The position numbers and the translations under genes were made by a program. Of a stretch of DNA of 54,283 nucleotides, positions 8,814 through 18,637 are shown piece by piece. Under the pieces are notes generated by a model, which ran no database searches, was not told the origin of the DNA, and saw only the letters and a list, made by a program, of their open reading frames with translations. This DNA comes from Pyxidicoccus fallax. Lineage in GTDB: Bacteria > Myxococcota > Myxococcia > Myxococcales > Myxococcaceae. The stretch lies in the NCBI RefSeq assembly GCF_012933655.1, contig NZ_JABBJJ010000042.1, forward strand, positions 1 through 54,283. The letters are read 5' to 3'. Position 1 is the first letter of the stretch; every line of letters begins with the position of its first letter.

Positions 8814-8858
8814 GGAAAAGCGAACGGCGCCGGCCTCCCGAGGGAAGCACGGCGCCGT
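8814..8858 (-). terminator. Rho-independent terminator of mreB
   Basis: On the minus strand, nine-base arms ACGGCGCCG and CGGCGCCGT enclose a 17-base loop that has its own small CCTC/GAGG pairing, followed by TCGCTTTTCC. The structure begins 22 bp after the mreB stop codon and is the most canonical terminator in the window. Confidence 0.75.
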
Positions 8859-8880
8859 GAAGGAAGGACTGGAAGGACGC

Positions 8881-10041
<1,161 letters not shown>

Positions 10042-10078
10042 TCAGCAGTCGGCCAGCGGACGTGCTCCGCCCCGGCCC

Positions 10079-10630
10079 TCAGTGCAGGGAGGCAGACTCG
10101 GCGTGGGCCAGCTCGAAGCGCCGGGCCACCACCCCCGCCTCCTCCGGTTCTCCCTCGGGGAGCGCCCCCTCCGGCAGGATTCCGGCCTCCTCGGCCCGCC
10201 GGTACTCCGGCGTCTGGGTGAGGGCCTCGCTGGTGACGTGGAGCAGGGTGTCGCGGACGGGCTCGAACAGCAGCGCGGTGAGGTACCAGGCGGGCGCGTA
10301 GTCCAGCCGGATGAGGCCGTGGACGCTCCAGCGGTGCGGCGAGTAGTCCCACGGACAGCGGCCGAGCAGGCGCTTCAGGAACCACCCCGTGCCGTACTCC
10401 GCCGCGAAGATGAGGGCGGTGTAGGCCAGCGCCCGCACCGGCCGGGGCAGGGGCTTGAGCCGGGCGGAGACCTCCTCCAGGGCCAGGGCCGTCCCCCCGT
10501 AGATGGGGTGCATCCACAAATACGTCTTGGCGGTAGCGCTCCTGTCTCGCTTCAGGGCCGAGCCGGCGCCCGTGAACAGGACCTCCAACACCCACCCGGT
10601 ACACCCGTAGAGCAAGAATCGTGAAAGCAC
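10079..10630 (-). CDS. CmpB-like putative membrane protein (ABC-transporter type IV family)
   Basis: A 183-residue integral membrane protein. The N-terminal MLSRFLLYGCTGWVLEVLFTG and later WMHPIYGGTALALEE and YGTGWFLKRLLGRCPWDYS match my memory of the CmpB-type family (putative ABC-transporter type IV), where G-W-x-x-E, P-x-Y-G and W-D-Y-S are the conserved spots. About four membrane segments are followed by a C-terminal acidic tail of about 45 residues. The real activity of this family is not established. It precedes mreB by about 160 bp in the same direction, so co-transcription is possible. Confidence 0.72.
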   Translation of the reverse strand: MLSRFLLYGCTGWVLEVLFTGAGSALKRDRSATAKTYLWMHPIYGGTALALEEVSARLKPLPRPVRALAYTALIFAAEYGTGWFLKRLLGRCPWDYSPHRWSVHGLIRLDYAPAWYLTALLFEPVRDTLLHVTSEALTQTPEYRRAEEAGILPEGALPEGEPEEAGVVARRFELAHAESASLH

Positions 10631-10824
10631 ATCGGGAACCTAAGAATCGCTTCTGGATGGGGGCAGTGGCTTGACGGAAACCAGTGCCCGTCTGCCCCCG
10701 ACCGCCGGCGGTGAGGTGTGCACCGGCGGACGTCAGGGCCTCCCCTTGGGACGAGGGGACATGGGCCTACAGTGGGCGTGGAGGTGCTTTACACGGCGAA
10801 TGGGCGCGTAATACAGGACAGGCG

Positions 10825-11358
10825 ATGCGCTCCCTCGGCCCGACATCGCGAAGGTCTGGCCTCGGGCGCCGGGGACCCGGGGTGTGGCTCCCCTGGGGGG
10901 TGGGAGCCCTCCTGGGACTCGGGCTGCTCCTGCTCGGCCCGGGCTTCTGGAGCGGGCGCTTCACGGAGACCCAGCCGCCGTCCTTTCTCGCCGGGTGGCT
11001 CGTCCAGGATGTCGAAGCCGGACCCGGCGTCTCCGGACCCCGGGTCCTCACCCGTCGTCCCTCACGCCAGCCCTCCTGGACGCGGCTGCATGGGGTGGGG
11101 TTCGACACCTGGGCCGCGCCCGGGCAGGCACCGTCCCTCGGCTCGCGCGCGAGCTGGTGCGCGGCGCGGGGCCGGGGGGGCTTCTCGCCGGACGGCTTCG
11201 CGGAGCATCGCTGGAGTCGCCTGCGGTGGGACGTGCCCGACACGGCGCTCGCGCGGCGGGTGCGCCACCCGGTGGCGCCGGTGTCCCCTCGCAGTGGCCT
11301 CGCGGACCAGCCCCCCCTCATCACCCGGCCCCTTCGCGGACCTCCCGCGCCCGGCTGA
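10825..11358 (+). CDS. Small membrane-anchored hypothetical protein
   Basis: A 177-residue ORF starting MRSLGPTSRRSGLGRRGPGV, then one clear membrane segment (WGVGALLGLGLLLLGPGFW). The rest is Arg/Trp/Pro-rich and shows no known domain. Third positions are strongly G/C and the reading frame is uninterrupted, which favours real coding. Against that, all frames here are open because of the base composition, the composition is Arg-rich like shadow ORFs, and the ribosome site (AGGACAGG) is moderate. I keep it at modest confidence. Confidence 0.42.
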   Translation: MRSLGPTSRRSGLGRRGPGVWLPWGVGALLGLGLLLLGPGFWSGRFTETQPPSFLAGWLVQDVEAGPGVSGPRVLTRRPSRQPSWTRLHGVGFDTWAAPGQAPSLGSRASWCAARGRGGFSPDGFAEHRWSRLRWDVPDTALARRVRHPVAPVSPRSGLADQPPLITRPLRGPPAPG

Positions 11359-11531
11359 TGCGCTCCTGACGGGGGCGCCGTCGCGGGGCGGGCTTTCGCG
11401 CTTCCTCCGCCCGCTTACATCCATGTGGCCAGGTCCACCGTTCCCGACGGTAGCGACCGGGAGCCCACGGCCCTTCTCCCTTCTTCGATTCGAATCGTGA
11501 GCGCCCCCGGCGGGGGCGCCGAGGTGTCTTG

Positions 11532-13619
11532 ATGCACGGAGCACACGAGGTCCTCCAGGCCATCGCCATCGTCCTCTGCGTGGCCGCGGTGACGACCGTC
11601 CTCTTCCAGCGGCTGCGCCAGCCCGTCGTCCTCGGCTACATCCTGGCCGGGCTCGTGGTGGGCCCGCACGTGCCGATTCCGCTGGTGGCCAACCCGGACG
11701 TCGTCGCCACGCTGTCGGAGCTGGGCGTCATCCTGCTGATGTTCTCGCTCGGGCTGGAGTTCAGCCTGCGCAAGCTGTTCTCGGTGGGGTTCACCGCGGG
11801 CCTCACGGCGGTCATCCAGTGCGCCATCATGGTGTGGCTGGGCTTCGTGGTGGGCCGGGCCTTCGGATGGACGTCGCGGGAGAGCATCTTCATCGGCGCC
11901 ATCATCGCCATCTCCAGCACCACCATCATCGCCAAGGCCTTCGACGAACAGGGCATCAAGGGCCGGCTGCGCGAATTGGTGGTGGGCGTGCTCATCGTCG
12001 AGGACCTCATCGCCGTGCTGCTGATGGCGACGCTGACGGCCATCTCCACGGGTGCGGGCCTGTCCCTGGGGGAGCTGTCGCTGACGACGGGCCGGCTGGT
12101 GGCGTTCCTGGTGGGGCTGGTGGTGGTGGGGCTCTTCATCATCCCCCGGGCGGTGCGCGCCGTGGTGAAGCTGAACCGGCCGGAGACGACGCTGGTGGCG
12201 AGCATGGGCATCTGCTTCGCGGTGGCGCTGCTGGCGCAGGCGTTCGGCTACTCGGTGGCGCTGGGGGCCTTCCTGGCGGGCTCGCTGGTGGCGGAGTCCG
12301 GCGAGGAGAAGGTGGTGGAGCACCTGGTGCAGCCGGTGCGGGACATGTTCGCCGCCATCTTCTTCGTGTCGGTGGGCATGCTCATCAGCCCGGCGCTCAT
12401 CGCGGAGCACTGGGTGGCCATCCTGGTGCTCACGCTGGTGGTCATCGCCGGGAAGATCCTGGGTGTCACCCTGGGCGCGTTCCTCACGGGCAACGGCACG
12501 CGCACGTCCGTGCAGGCGGGCATGAGCCTGGCGCAGATTGGCGAGTTCTCCTTCATCATCGCGGGGCTGGGGCTGTCGCTGAGGGCGACGGGGGACTTCG
12601 TCTACCCGGTGGCGGTGGCCGTGTCGGCGATTACCACGCTCACCACGCCCATCCTCATCAAGACGTCCGGGCCGGTGGCGACCTGGGTGGACCGGAAGCT
12701 GCCCAAGCCGCTGCAGACGTTCGCCACGCTGTACGGCACCTGGGTGGAGCGGCTGCGGGAGGCGCCCGCGCACCAGACGCGCGGCGTGGAGGTGCGCCGG
12801 CTGGCGCGGCTGCTGCTCCTGGACGCGGCGCTGCTCATCGGGCTGGCTATCGGCATCTCGCTGGGGACGCGCAAGGTGGCGCTGTTCATCGAGGAGCGGA
12901 CGGGCATCAGCCGGGCGCTGGCGGAGAACCTCCTGCTGGTGGGAGTGGCCGTCCTCTCGGTGCCGTTCCTGGTGGGCATCGTCCGGATGGCGCGCCGGCT
13001 CGGGGAGGTGCTGGCGCAGGCGGCGCTGCCTCCGCGCCAGGACGGGAAGGTGGACCTGGCGGCGGCGCCCCGGCGGCTGCTCATCGTCACGCTGCAGGTG
13101 GTGACGGTGCTGCTGGTGGGCATCCCCCTGGTGGCGATTACGCAGCCCTTCCTCCGGGGGCCGGCGGGGCCGCTCATCATCCTGGTGCTGCTGGTGACAC
13201 TGGGCGTGGCCTTCTGGCGCGGGGCCACCAACCTGCACGGGCACGTGCGCGCGGGGGCGGAGGTCGTCGTGGCGGCGCTCGCGGCGCAGTCCCACTCGCG
13301 GGAGCCGGGCTCGGAGGAGCACGCGCTGGACGACGTGCCGAAGCTGCTGCCCGGCCTGGGCGAGCCGGTGCCCGTGCGGCTGGAGGACTCGAGCCCCGCG
13401 GTGGGCCAGACGCTGGCGCAATTGAACCTGCGCGGCCTGACGGGCGCGACGGTGCTCGCGATTCAGCGTGGCGAAGAGAGCGTGTCCGTGCCCACGGCCC
13501 AGGAGGTGCTGCGCTCCGGGGACGTGCTCGCGCTGACGGGCACGCAGGAAGCGGTGCAGGCGGCGCGGGGCCTGCTGGAGCGGGGCGGGGCGCCTATCGC
13601 TTCACCGAGTACTTCATGA
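11532..13619 (+). CDS. Cation:proton antiporter, CPA2/KefB type, with C-terminal TrkA-C domain
   Basis: An inner-membrane monovalent cation/H+ antiporter of 695 residues. The first 390 residues hold about 12 membrane helices with CPA2 signatures: LRQPVVLGYILAGLVVGPHV, GVILLMFSLGLEFSL, and IAISSTTIIAKAFDEQG. A second hydrophobic block (about 420-570) adds further helices, including ARRLLLLD-like and LLLVGIPLVAITQPFL, and is a lineage-specific extension. The last 80 residues (VGQTLAQLNLRGLTGATVLA to GDVLALTGTQEAV) match a TrkA-C domain that senses a cytoplasmic ligand. The TrkA-N Rossmann domain of KefB/C seems to be missing. The 3' end overlaps the convergent GT2 gene by 26 bp. Confidence 0.92.
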   Translation: MHGAHEVLQAIAIVLCVAAVTTVLFQRLRQPVVLGYILAGLVVGPHVPIPLVANPDVVATLSELGVILLMFSLGLEFSLRKLFSVGFTAGLTAVIQCAIMVWLGFVVGRAFGWTSRESIFIGAIIAISSTTIIAKAFDEQGIKGRLRELVVGVLIVEDLIAVLLMATLTAISTGAGLSLGELSLTTGRLVAFLVGLVVVGLFIIPRAVRAVVKLNRPETTLVASMGICFAVALLAQAFGYSVALGAFLAGSLVAESGEEKVVEHLVQPVRDMFAAIFFVSVGMLISPALIAEHWVAILVLTLVVIAGKILGVTLGAFLTGNGTRTSVQAGMSLAQIGEFSFIIAGLGLSLRATGDFVYPVAVAVSAITTLTTPILIKTSGPVATWVDRKLPKPLQTFATLYGTWVERLREAPAHQTRGVEVRRLARLLLLDAALLIGLAIGISLGTRKVALFIEERTGISRALAENLLLVGVAVLSVPFLVGIVRMARRLGEVLAQAALPPRQDGKVDLAAAPRRLLIVTLQVVTVLLVGIPLVAITQPFLRGPAGPLIILVLLVTLGVAFWRGATNLHGHVRAGAEVVVAALAAQSHSREPGSEEHALDDVPKLLPGLGEPVPVRLEDSSPAVGQTLAQLNLRGLTGATVLAIQRGEESVSVPTAQEVLRSGDVLALTGTQEAVQAARGLLERGGAPIASPSTS

Positions 13620-14313
13620 TGGCGTAGAGGGCGCGCACGCCGTCCTTCCAGCCAATCTTCTTGCCCTCTTCGTAGGTGCGCCCGTGGTAGCTGATGGGGA
13701 CCTCGAACACCCTCCAGTTGCCGCGGGCCACCTTGGCGGTGATTTCCGGCTCGAAGCCGAACCGGTCCTCCTCCACGTCCACGGAGCGGAGCACCTCGGC
13801 GCGGAAGGCCTTGTAACAGGTCTCCATGTCGGTGAGGTTCAGCCCGCTCGTCATGTTGGAGAGCGTGGTGAGCGCCTTGTTCATCACCGTGTGCCAGTAA
13901 TACAGCACGCGCCGGGGCGTGCCCGTGAAGCGGCTGCCGAAGACGACGTCCGCCTCCCCGTCGAGGATGGGCTGGATGACGCGGGGGATGTCGCGCGGGT
14001 CGTACTCCAGGTCCGCGTCCTGGACGATGACGATGTCCCCGGTGGCCTCGGAGAAGCCCCGGCGTAGCGCCGCGCCCTTGCCCTGGTTGTGCTCCTGGAA
14101 GAGCACGCGGATTTCGTTGCGGTTGCGCGGCGTGCCGCCCAGGAGCGCCACCCCCTGCTCCGCGAGCTGGCGCAGGAACTCCCGGCTGCCGTCCTTGGAG
14201 CAGTCGTCAATCAGCACCAGCTCCTTCGGGAAGTCGACGGCGATGCAGCGGCGCAGCAGCTCCGCGAGGGTGGGAATCTCGTTGTAGACGGGGATGACGA
14301 GCGACACGAGCAT
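13594..14313 (-). CDS. Family 2 glycosyltransferase, dolichyl-phosphate mannosyltransferase-like
   Basis: A 239-residue cytoplasmic or membrane-associated enzyme that moves a sugar from a nucleotide donor to a lipid phosphate or glycan. GT-A features are SLVIPVYNEIPTLAELL at the start, VLIDDCSKDGSREFL, the metal-binding DAD in IVIVQDADLEYDPRDI, and FGSRFTG. The tail GFEPEITAKVARGNWRVFEV and GRTYEEGKKIGWKDGVRAL is typical of the DPM1/GtrB subgroup without C-terminal membrane helices. The acceptor is unknown; exopolysaccharide or lipid-linked sugar synthesis is a guess. It overlaps the antiporter tail. Confidence 0.93.
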   Translation of the reverse strand: MLVSLVIPVYNEIPTLAELLRRCIAVDFPKELVLIDDCSKDGSREFLRQLAEQGVALLGGTPRNRNEIRVLFQEHNQGKGAALRRGFSEATGDIVIVQDADLEYDPRDIPRVIQPILDGEADVVFGSRFTGTPRRVLYYWHTVMNKALTTLSNMTSGLNLTDMETCYKAFRAEVLRSVDVEEDRFGFEPEITAKVARGNWRVFEVPISYHGRTYEEGKKIGWKDGVRALYAIMKYSVKR

Positions 14314-14477
14314 GGCGGCTCGCGCGTCTATCCCATCGGGGGCGAATGTCCAGCACCCCGCCCTCGCGAGATGGAGGGCTGGCGCGGCTTCCCAAGCTTA
14401 CATGAAATGCTTGTTCGCCCTGGCGGTGGGGCCCGGAAGGGTCCCCGCGTCCTCGGGGCGAAGCGTGGGGGAAGGGC

Positions 14478-17000
14478 ATGAACGACCATCTCGGACACGC
14501 GGACCACGGGGTGTTGTCCGTGGAGGCCTCGGCGGGGGATGAGGGCGGGCTGGCGGCGGGGCTGAGGGATTTCCTCTACGGCGCGTGGCACATGCCGCAC
14601 GGGCATTGCTACCAGTGGCAGCCGGACCTGGTGGCGCTGCACGTGCTGTCGGACGCGCTCATCGGCAGCGCCTATCTGTTCATCTCGCTCACGCTGTACG
14701 TGCTGGTGCGGCGCATCCGGCTGCCCTTCGGGGGGATGATTCTCTCCTTTGGCGTCTTCATCGGCGCGTGCGGGCTGACGCACCTGATGGAGGTGTGGAA
14801 CGTCTGGCACTCGGCGTACTGGCTGGCGGGGGGCGTGAAGGCGGTGACGGCGGTGGCCTCGGTGGCCACGGGGGTGTACCTGCTGCCCTTCCGCCGCCGG
14901 GTGGCGGAGGTGGTGGCGTCCGCGCGCGTGTCCGAGGAGCGCCGGGTGGCGCTGGAGAAGAGCAGCCAGGAGCTGGAGGCGCTCTACTCGCGGCTGAAGG
15001 AGTCCGAGGCGCAGCGCACCGGCTTCTTCGCCAACGTCAGCCACGAGCTGCGCACGCCGCTGGCGCTCATCCTGGGTCCGGTGGAGCGGCTGCTCGGGCG
15101 GGAGGGGCTGGAGTCGCGCGAGCGGAAGGACCTGGAGGTGGTGCGGCGCAACGCGCGCGTGCTGCTGCGGCACGTGAACGCGCTGCTGGACGTGGCCCGG
15201 CTGGACGCGGGGCAGATGCGGGTGTCCTACGCGGAGGAGGACCTGGCGCGGCGGGTGCGGCTGTGCGCGGAGAACTTCGAGGGGCTCGTGGCGGAGCGGC
15301 GGCTGCGCTACACGCTGGAGCTGCCGTCGGCGCTGCCGGCGCAGGTGGACGGGGACAAGGTGGAGCGGGTGGTGCTGAACCTGCTCTCCAACGCGATGAA
15401 GTTCACCCCCGAGGAGGGCTCCATCCGCGTGGCCCTGAGCGCCGAGGCGGGGTGGGGCCGGCTGGTGGTGGAGGACAGCGGGCCGGGCGTGCCGGCGGAG
15501 CTGCGGGAGGTCATCTTCGAGCGCTTCCGCCAGGGCGAGGGCGGCACCGTGCGCGAGTTCGGCGGCACCGGGCTGGGGCTGGCGATTGCTCGCGACTTCG
15601 TGACGCTGCACGGCGGGCGCATCCGGGGGGAGGAGCGGCCGGGAGGCGGCGCGCGCTTCGTGGTGGAGTTGCCGCTGGTGGCGCCGTCGGGGGTCCAGGT
15701 GCAGTCCCGCCCGGAGCCACGCGCCACGCCGGGCGCGGCCCATGCGGAGCTGGACGTGCTGCGCCCGACGGCGGACGCGGCCGAGGCGCTGCCCGTGCGG
15801 GAGGACGACGCGTTCCGCCCGCGGGTGCTGGTGGTGGAGGACACGCGGGAGATGCGCCGCTACGTGGCGGAGTCGCTGGCGCCGGACTTCCGGGTGGCCA
15901 CGGCGGTGGACGGAGAGGACGGGCTGCGGCAGGCGGAGGCGCTGCGGCCGGACGTCATCGTCAGCGACGTGATGATGCCTCGCATGGGCGGGGACCAGCT
16001 GGTGCGCGAGGTGCGCGCGCGCGCCGGGCTGGAGGCCACGCCCATCCTGCTGCTGACGGCGCGGGCGGATGACGCGATGCGGGTGGACCTCCTGCGCGCG
16101 GGGGCGCAGGACTACCTGGTGAAGCCCTTCCTGGCGGAGGAGCTGGTGGCGCGCGTGGCGAACCTCGCGGTGATGAAGCGCACGCGCGAGGTGCTGCGGG
16201 ACGCGCTGGACGCGCGCACGGCGGACATGGAGGGGCTGGCGCGGGAACTGGGGCTGCGCAAGCGACAGCTCGAGGCGGCGCTGGAGACGACCCGCTCCGC
16301 GCGCCGGGTGGCGGAGCAGGCCAGCGAGTCCAAGGGCACGCTGCTGCGGCTGGTGTCCCACGAGCTGCGCACGCCGCTGTCCGTGCTACAGCTCACCCAG
16401 CACGCCCTCTTGCGCGAGCTGGGCACCCTTCCGCCGAAGCCGGCGGAGATGTTCGAGCGGCTGACGCGCGCCACCACGCGGCTGCGGGACATGACGGAGA
16501 TGGTGCTCCAGTACCAGCAGCTCGAAGGGGGCCGGCTGGTGGCGCGGCGCGAGCCGGTGGACCTGGTGGCGCTGGTGGGCGAGGTGCTGGACGAGGTGCG
16601 TGGCGAGGCGGAGCGCAAGGGACTGGAGCTGACGCTGGCGCGGCCGTGCGGGATGGTGCAGGCGCGCACGGACCCGCGCATGGTGCACCTGGTGGTGCTC
16701 AACCTGATGCTGAACGCGGTGAAGTACACGCAGCAGGGCGGGGTGTACGTGGCGCTGGAGGTGGCGCCGGACCTGCGGCGGGTGACGGTGCGCGACACCG
16801 GCCCGGGGATTCCCGAGGAGGCGCGGGCGCGCATCTTCGAGCCCTTCCAGCACCTGGAGCCGCTGGACCACAAGTCCAAGCCGGGCGTGGGTCTGGGGCT
16901 GACGCTCGTGCGCGAGCTGGTGTCCGTGCTGGGCGGGACGGTGACGCTGGAGTCCGAGCCGGGCAAGGGCAGCACGTTCACCGTCGAGCTGCCGTCCTGA
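14478..17000 (+). CDS. Hybrid sensor histidine kinase with ethylene-receptor-like membrane sensor
   Basis: An 840-residue kinase-receiver-kinase protein. Residues 44-138 hold three membrane helices that match the plant/cyanobacterial ethylene-binding domain: D59 and Y66 in LSDALIGSAY, and the copper-ligand pair C98/H102 in ACGLTHLMEVW, with third helix AVTAVASVATGVYLLPF. Spacing agrees with ETR1 (D-Y 7, C-H 4). A coiled coil (150-180) leads to HisKA with H189 in SHELRTPL and an HATPase with SNAMKFTPEEGS and FGGTGLGL. A receiver follows (D497 phosphoacceptor, K549), then a second HisKA (H628) and HATPase (GVGLGLTLV). No GAF domain is present. The downstream output is not in the window. The 3' end overlaps the convergent decarboxylase by 23 bp. 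Confidence 0.93.
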   Translation: MNDHLGHADHGVLSVEASAGDEGGLAAGLRDFLYGAWHMPHGHCYQWQPDLVALHVLSDALIGSAYLFISLTLYVLVRRIRLPFGGMILSFGVFIGACGLTHLMEVWNVWHSAYWLAGGVKAVTAVASVATGVYLLPFRRRVAEVVASARVSEERRVALEKSSQELEALYSRLKESEAQRTGFFANVSHELRTPLALILGPVERLLGREGLESRERKDLEVVRRNARVLLRHVNALLDVARLDAGQMRVSYAEEDLARRVRLCAENFEGLVAERRLRYTLELPSALPAQVDGDKVERVVLNLLSNAMKFTPEEGSIRVALSAEAGWGRLVVEDSGPGVPAELREVIFERFRQGEGGTVREFGGTGLGLAIARDFVTLHGGRIRGEERPGGGARFVVELPLVAPSGVQVQSRPEPRATPGAAHAELDVLRPTADAAEALPVREDDAFRPRVLVVEDTREMRRYVAESLAPDFRVATAVDGEDGLRQAEALRPDVIVSDVMMPRMGGDQLVREVRARAGLEATPILLLTARADDAMRVDLLRAGAQDYLVKPFLAEELVARVANLAVMKRTREVLRDALDARTADMEGLARELGLRKRQLEAALETTRSARRVAEQASESKGTLLRLVSHELRTPLSVLQLTQHALLRELGTLPPKPAEMFERLTRATTRLRDMTEMVLQYQQLEGGRLVARREPVDLVALVGEVLDEVRGEAERKGLELTLARPCGMVQARTDPRMVHLVVLNLMLNAVKYTQQGGVYVALEVAPDLRRVTVRDTGPGIPEEARARIFEPFQHLEPLDHKSKPGVGLGLTLVRELVSVLGGTVTLESEPGKGSTFTVELPS

Positions 17001-18420
17001 GTGCCTCCATCATCGCGTCCAGGTCCGCGTCGGTGGTGAGCGGGTTGATGAGGGTGACGCGCAGGTACACCCCCTTGGGCAGCTTCGTCTGCACGAGGTA
17101 GAAGTCTCCGCGCGTCACCAGCCGCTCGCGCAGGCGGGCCTGGAGCGCGTCCCACTCTTCCGGCGGAACGTGCGCGGGGGTGTGGCGGAAGCAGAGGATG
17201 TTGCAGTCCGGCTGTGTCGCCACCTCGAAGTCGCCCGCGGCCGTCAGGCGCTTCGCGAAGCGGCGGGCCTGGTCGTACGACTCCGTCACCGCGTCCGAGA
17301 ACAGCCGCGTGCCCAGCACCGAGAGGCACGCGTACACCTTGAGCGCCATCATCTCCTTCGTGCACTCCAGGGTGCGCAGGGCCACGTCGCTCCACGGGCG
17401 CTCGGCGTCGCCGTGGAAGAGGTAGCTGGCCTCCTGGGCGAAGGCCTCGAAGGAGCGCGAGCCGTCGCGGAAGAGGACGGCCGTCACCAGCGCCGGCATC
17501 AACAGCCCCTTGTGCGCGTCCCACACCACCGAGTCCGCCCGGTCGATGCCGCGCACGAGGTGCCGGTACGTGGGGCTGAGCGCGGCCGAGGCGCCATGCG
17601 CGCCATCCACGTGGAACCACAGGTCGTGGCGCTCGCAGAAGTCGGCCACGGGCTCCAGCGGGTCGAAGGCGCCGGTGGCGGTGGAGCCGGCGCTGGCCAC
17701 CACGGCAATCACCTTGCGCCCGGCGAGCGTGGCCGTCTTCAGCGCGATGTCCAGCGCCTCCGGACGCAGGCGGAAGCGCTCGTCCACCGAGACGGGCGTC
17801 ACGCCGCCCTCGCCCCAGCCCATGATGCGGGTGGCGCGGGAGATGGAGTAGTGGGCCGACTTCGGCACCAGCACGGTGAGGGGCGGGCCCGCGTGGGCGC
17901 CCTCGTTCCACGCGTCGTAGCCGGCCTTCGCCTGGCGCGCGGCGAGCAGCGCGGTGAGGTTGCCGGCGGAGCCGCCCGAGGTGAGCACGCCGTCGGTGGT
18001 CTCCGGCATGCCCAGGCGCGCGGCCATCCACCGCAGCACGTTGCGCTCCATGGCGGTGGAGACGGGGCCCATCTCGTACACGGCCATGCCGTTGTTGAGC
18101 AGCGACGAGACGGCGTCGCACAGCGCGGCCAGCGGCACGGGCGCCGTCACCTGGTGGCCCGCGTAGCGCGGGTGATGCAGGTGGTTGGAGCCGGACAGCA
18201 CCCGGGCGATGAGGTCCGCGAAGTCGCCCGAGGGCTCCTCGGGGAAGGCGGCGGCGAAGCGGTCCACGTTCACCGCGGGCGCCGCCCAGGGCAGCACCGG
18301 CCCCTCGCCGCGCTCCGCCTGGGCGAGGTACCCGGCCAGCGTGTCCACCAGGCGGTGGGCCTCGCGGCGGAACGTCTCTGCGTCGTAGGCGGCGGCAACG
18401 CGGCGGCGGAAGTCCGTCAT
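16978..18420 (-). CDS. Group II PLP-dependent amino-acid decarboxylase
   Basis: A 480-residue enzyme that removes CO2 from an aromatic or acidic amino acid, with pyridoxal phosphate. Start 18420 (MTDFRRRVAAAYDAETF) is chosen because the longer in-frame extension is Arg/Pro-rich and unlike the family. The PLP lysine is K304 in VVWDAHKGLLMP, with the stacking histidine H190 in SAHYSISRA and the aspartate D272 in FHVDGAHGAS; TSGGSAGNLTALLAAR holds the phosphate. SNHLHHPRYAGHQ is the usual substrate-side motif. Related families are tyrosine, DOPA and glutamate/aspartate decarboxylases; I cannot tell the substrate by eye. Its C-terminus overlaps the hybrid-kinase tail. Confidence 0.9.
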   Translation of the reverse strand: MTDFRRRVAAAYDAETFRREAHRLVDTLAGYLAQAERGEGPVLPWAAPAVNVDRFAAAFPEEPSGDFADLIARVLSGSNHLHHPRYAGHQVTAPVPLAALCDAVSSLLNNGMAVYEMGPVSTAMERNVLRWMAARLGMPETTDGVLTSGGSAGNLTALLAARQAKAGYDAWNEGAHAGPPLTVLVPKSAHYSISRATRIMGWGEGGVTPVSVDERFRLRPEALDIALKTATLAGRKVIAVVASAGSTATGAFDPLEPVADFCERHDLWFHVDGAHGASAALSPTYRHLVRGIDRADSVVWDAHKGLLMPALVTAVLFRDGSRSFEAFAQEASYLFHGDAERPWSDVALRTLECTKEMMALKVYACLSVLGTRLFSDAVTESYDQARRFAKRLTAAGDFEVATQPDCNILCFRHTPAHVPPEEWDALQARLRERLVTRGDFYLVQTKLPKGVYLRVTLINPLTTDADLDAMMEALRTAARR

Positions 18421-18637
18421 GGCGCGGCGGAACCTAACCGCGCGACCGCACCCCGGGAATGGGGCGCCGGTCCGTTTCCAAGAGTCCAGCTCTCTCCCAG
18501 TAAGAGCGTCTCGACTCCAGGCAGGCGGGAGGGCGCCACGTCGGGCGGGCGGACACTGGCCATGGGCGAGGCGTCGCAGTAACTCAGTCTGTGGGCGCAC
18601 GTGCCGTGCGCTCCACGTACACGCAAGGAGGCCCGCC

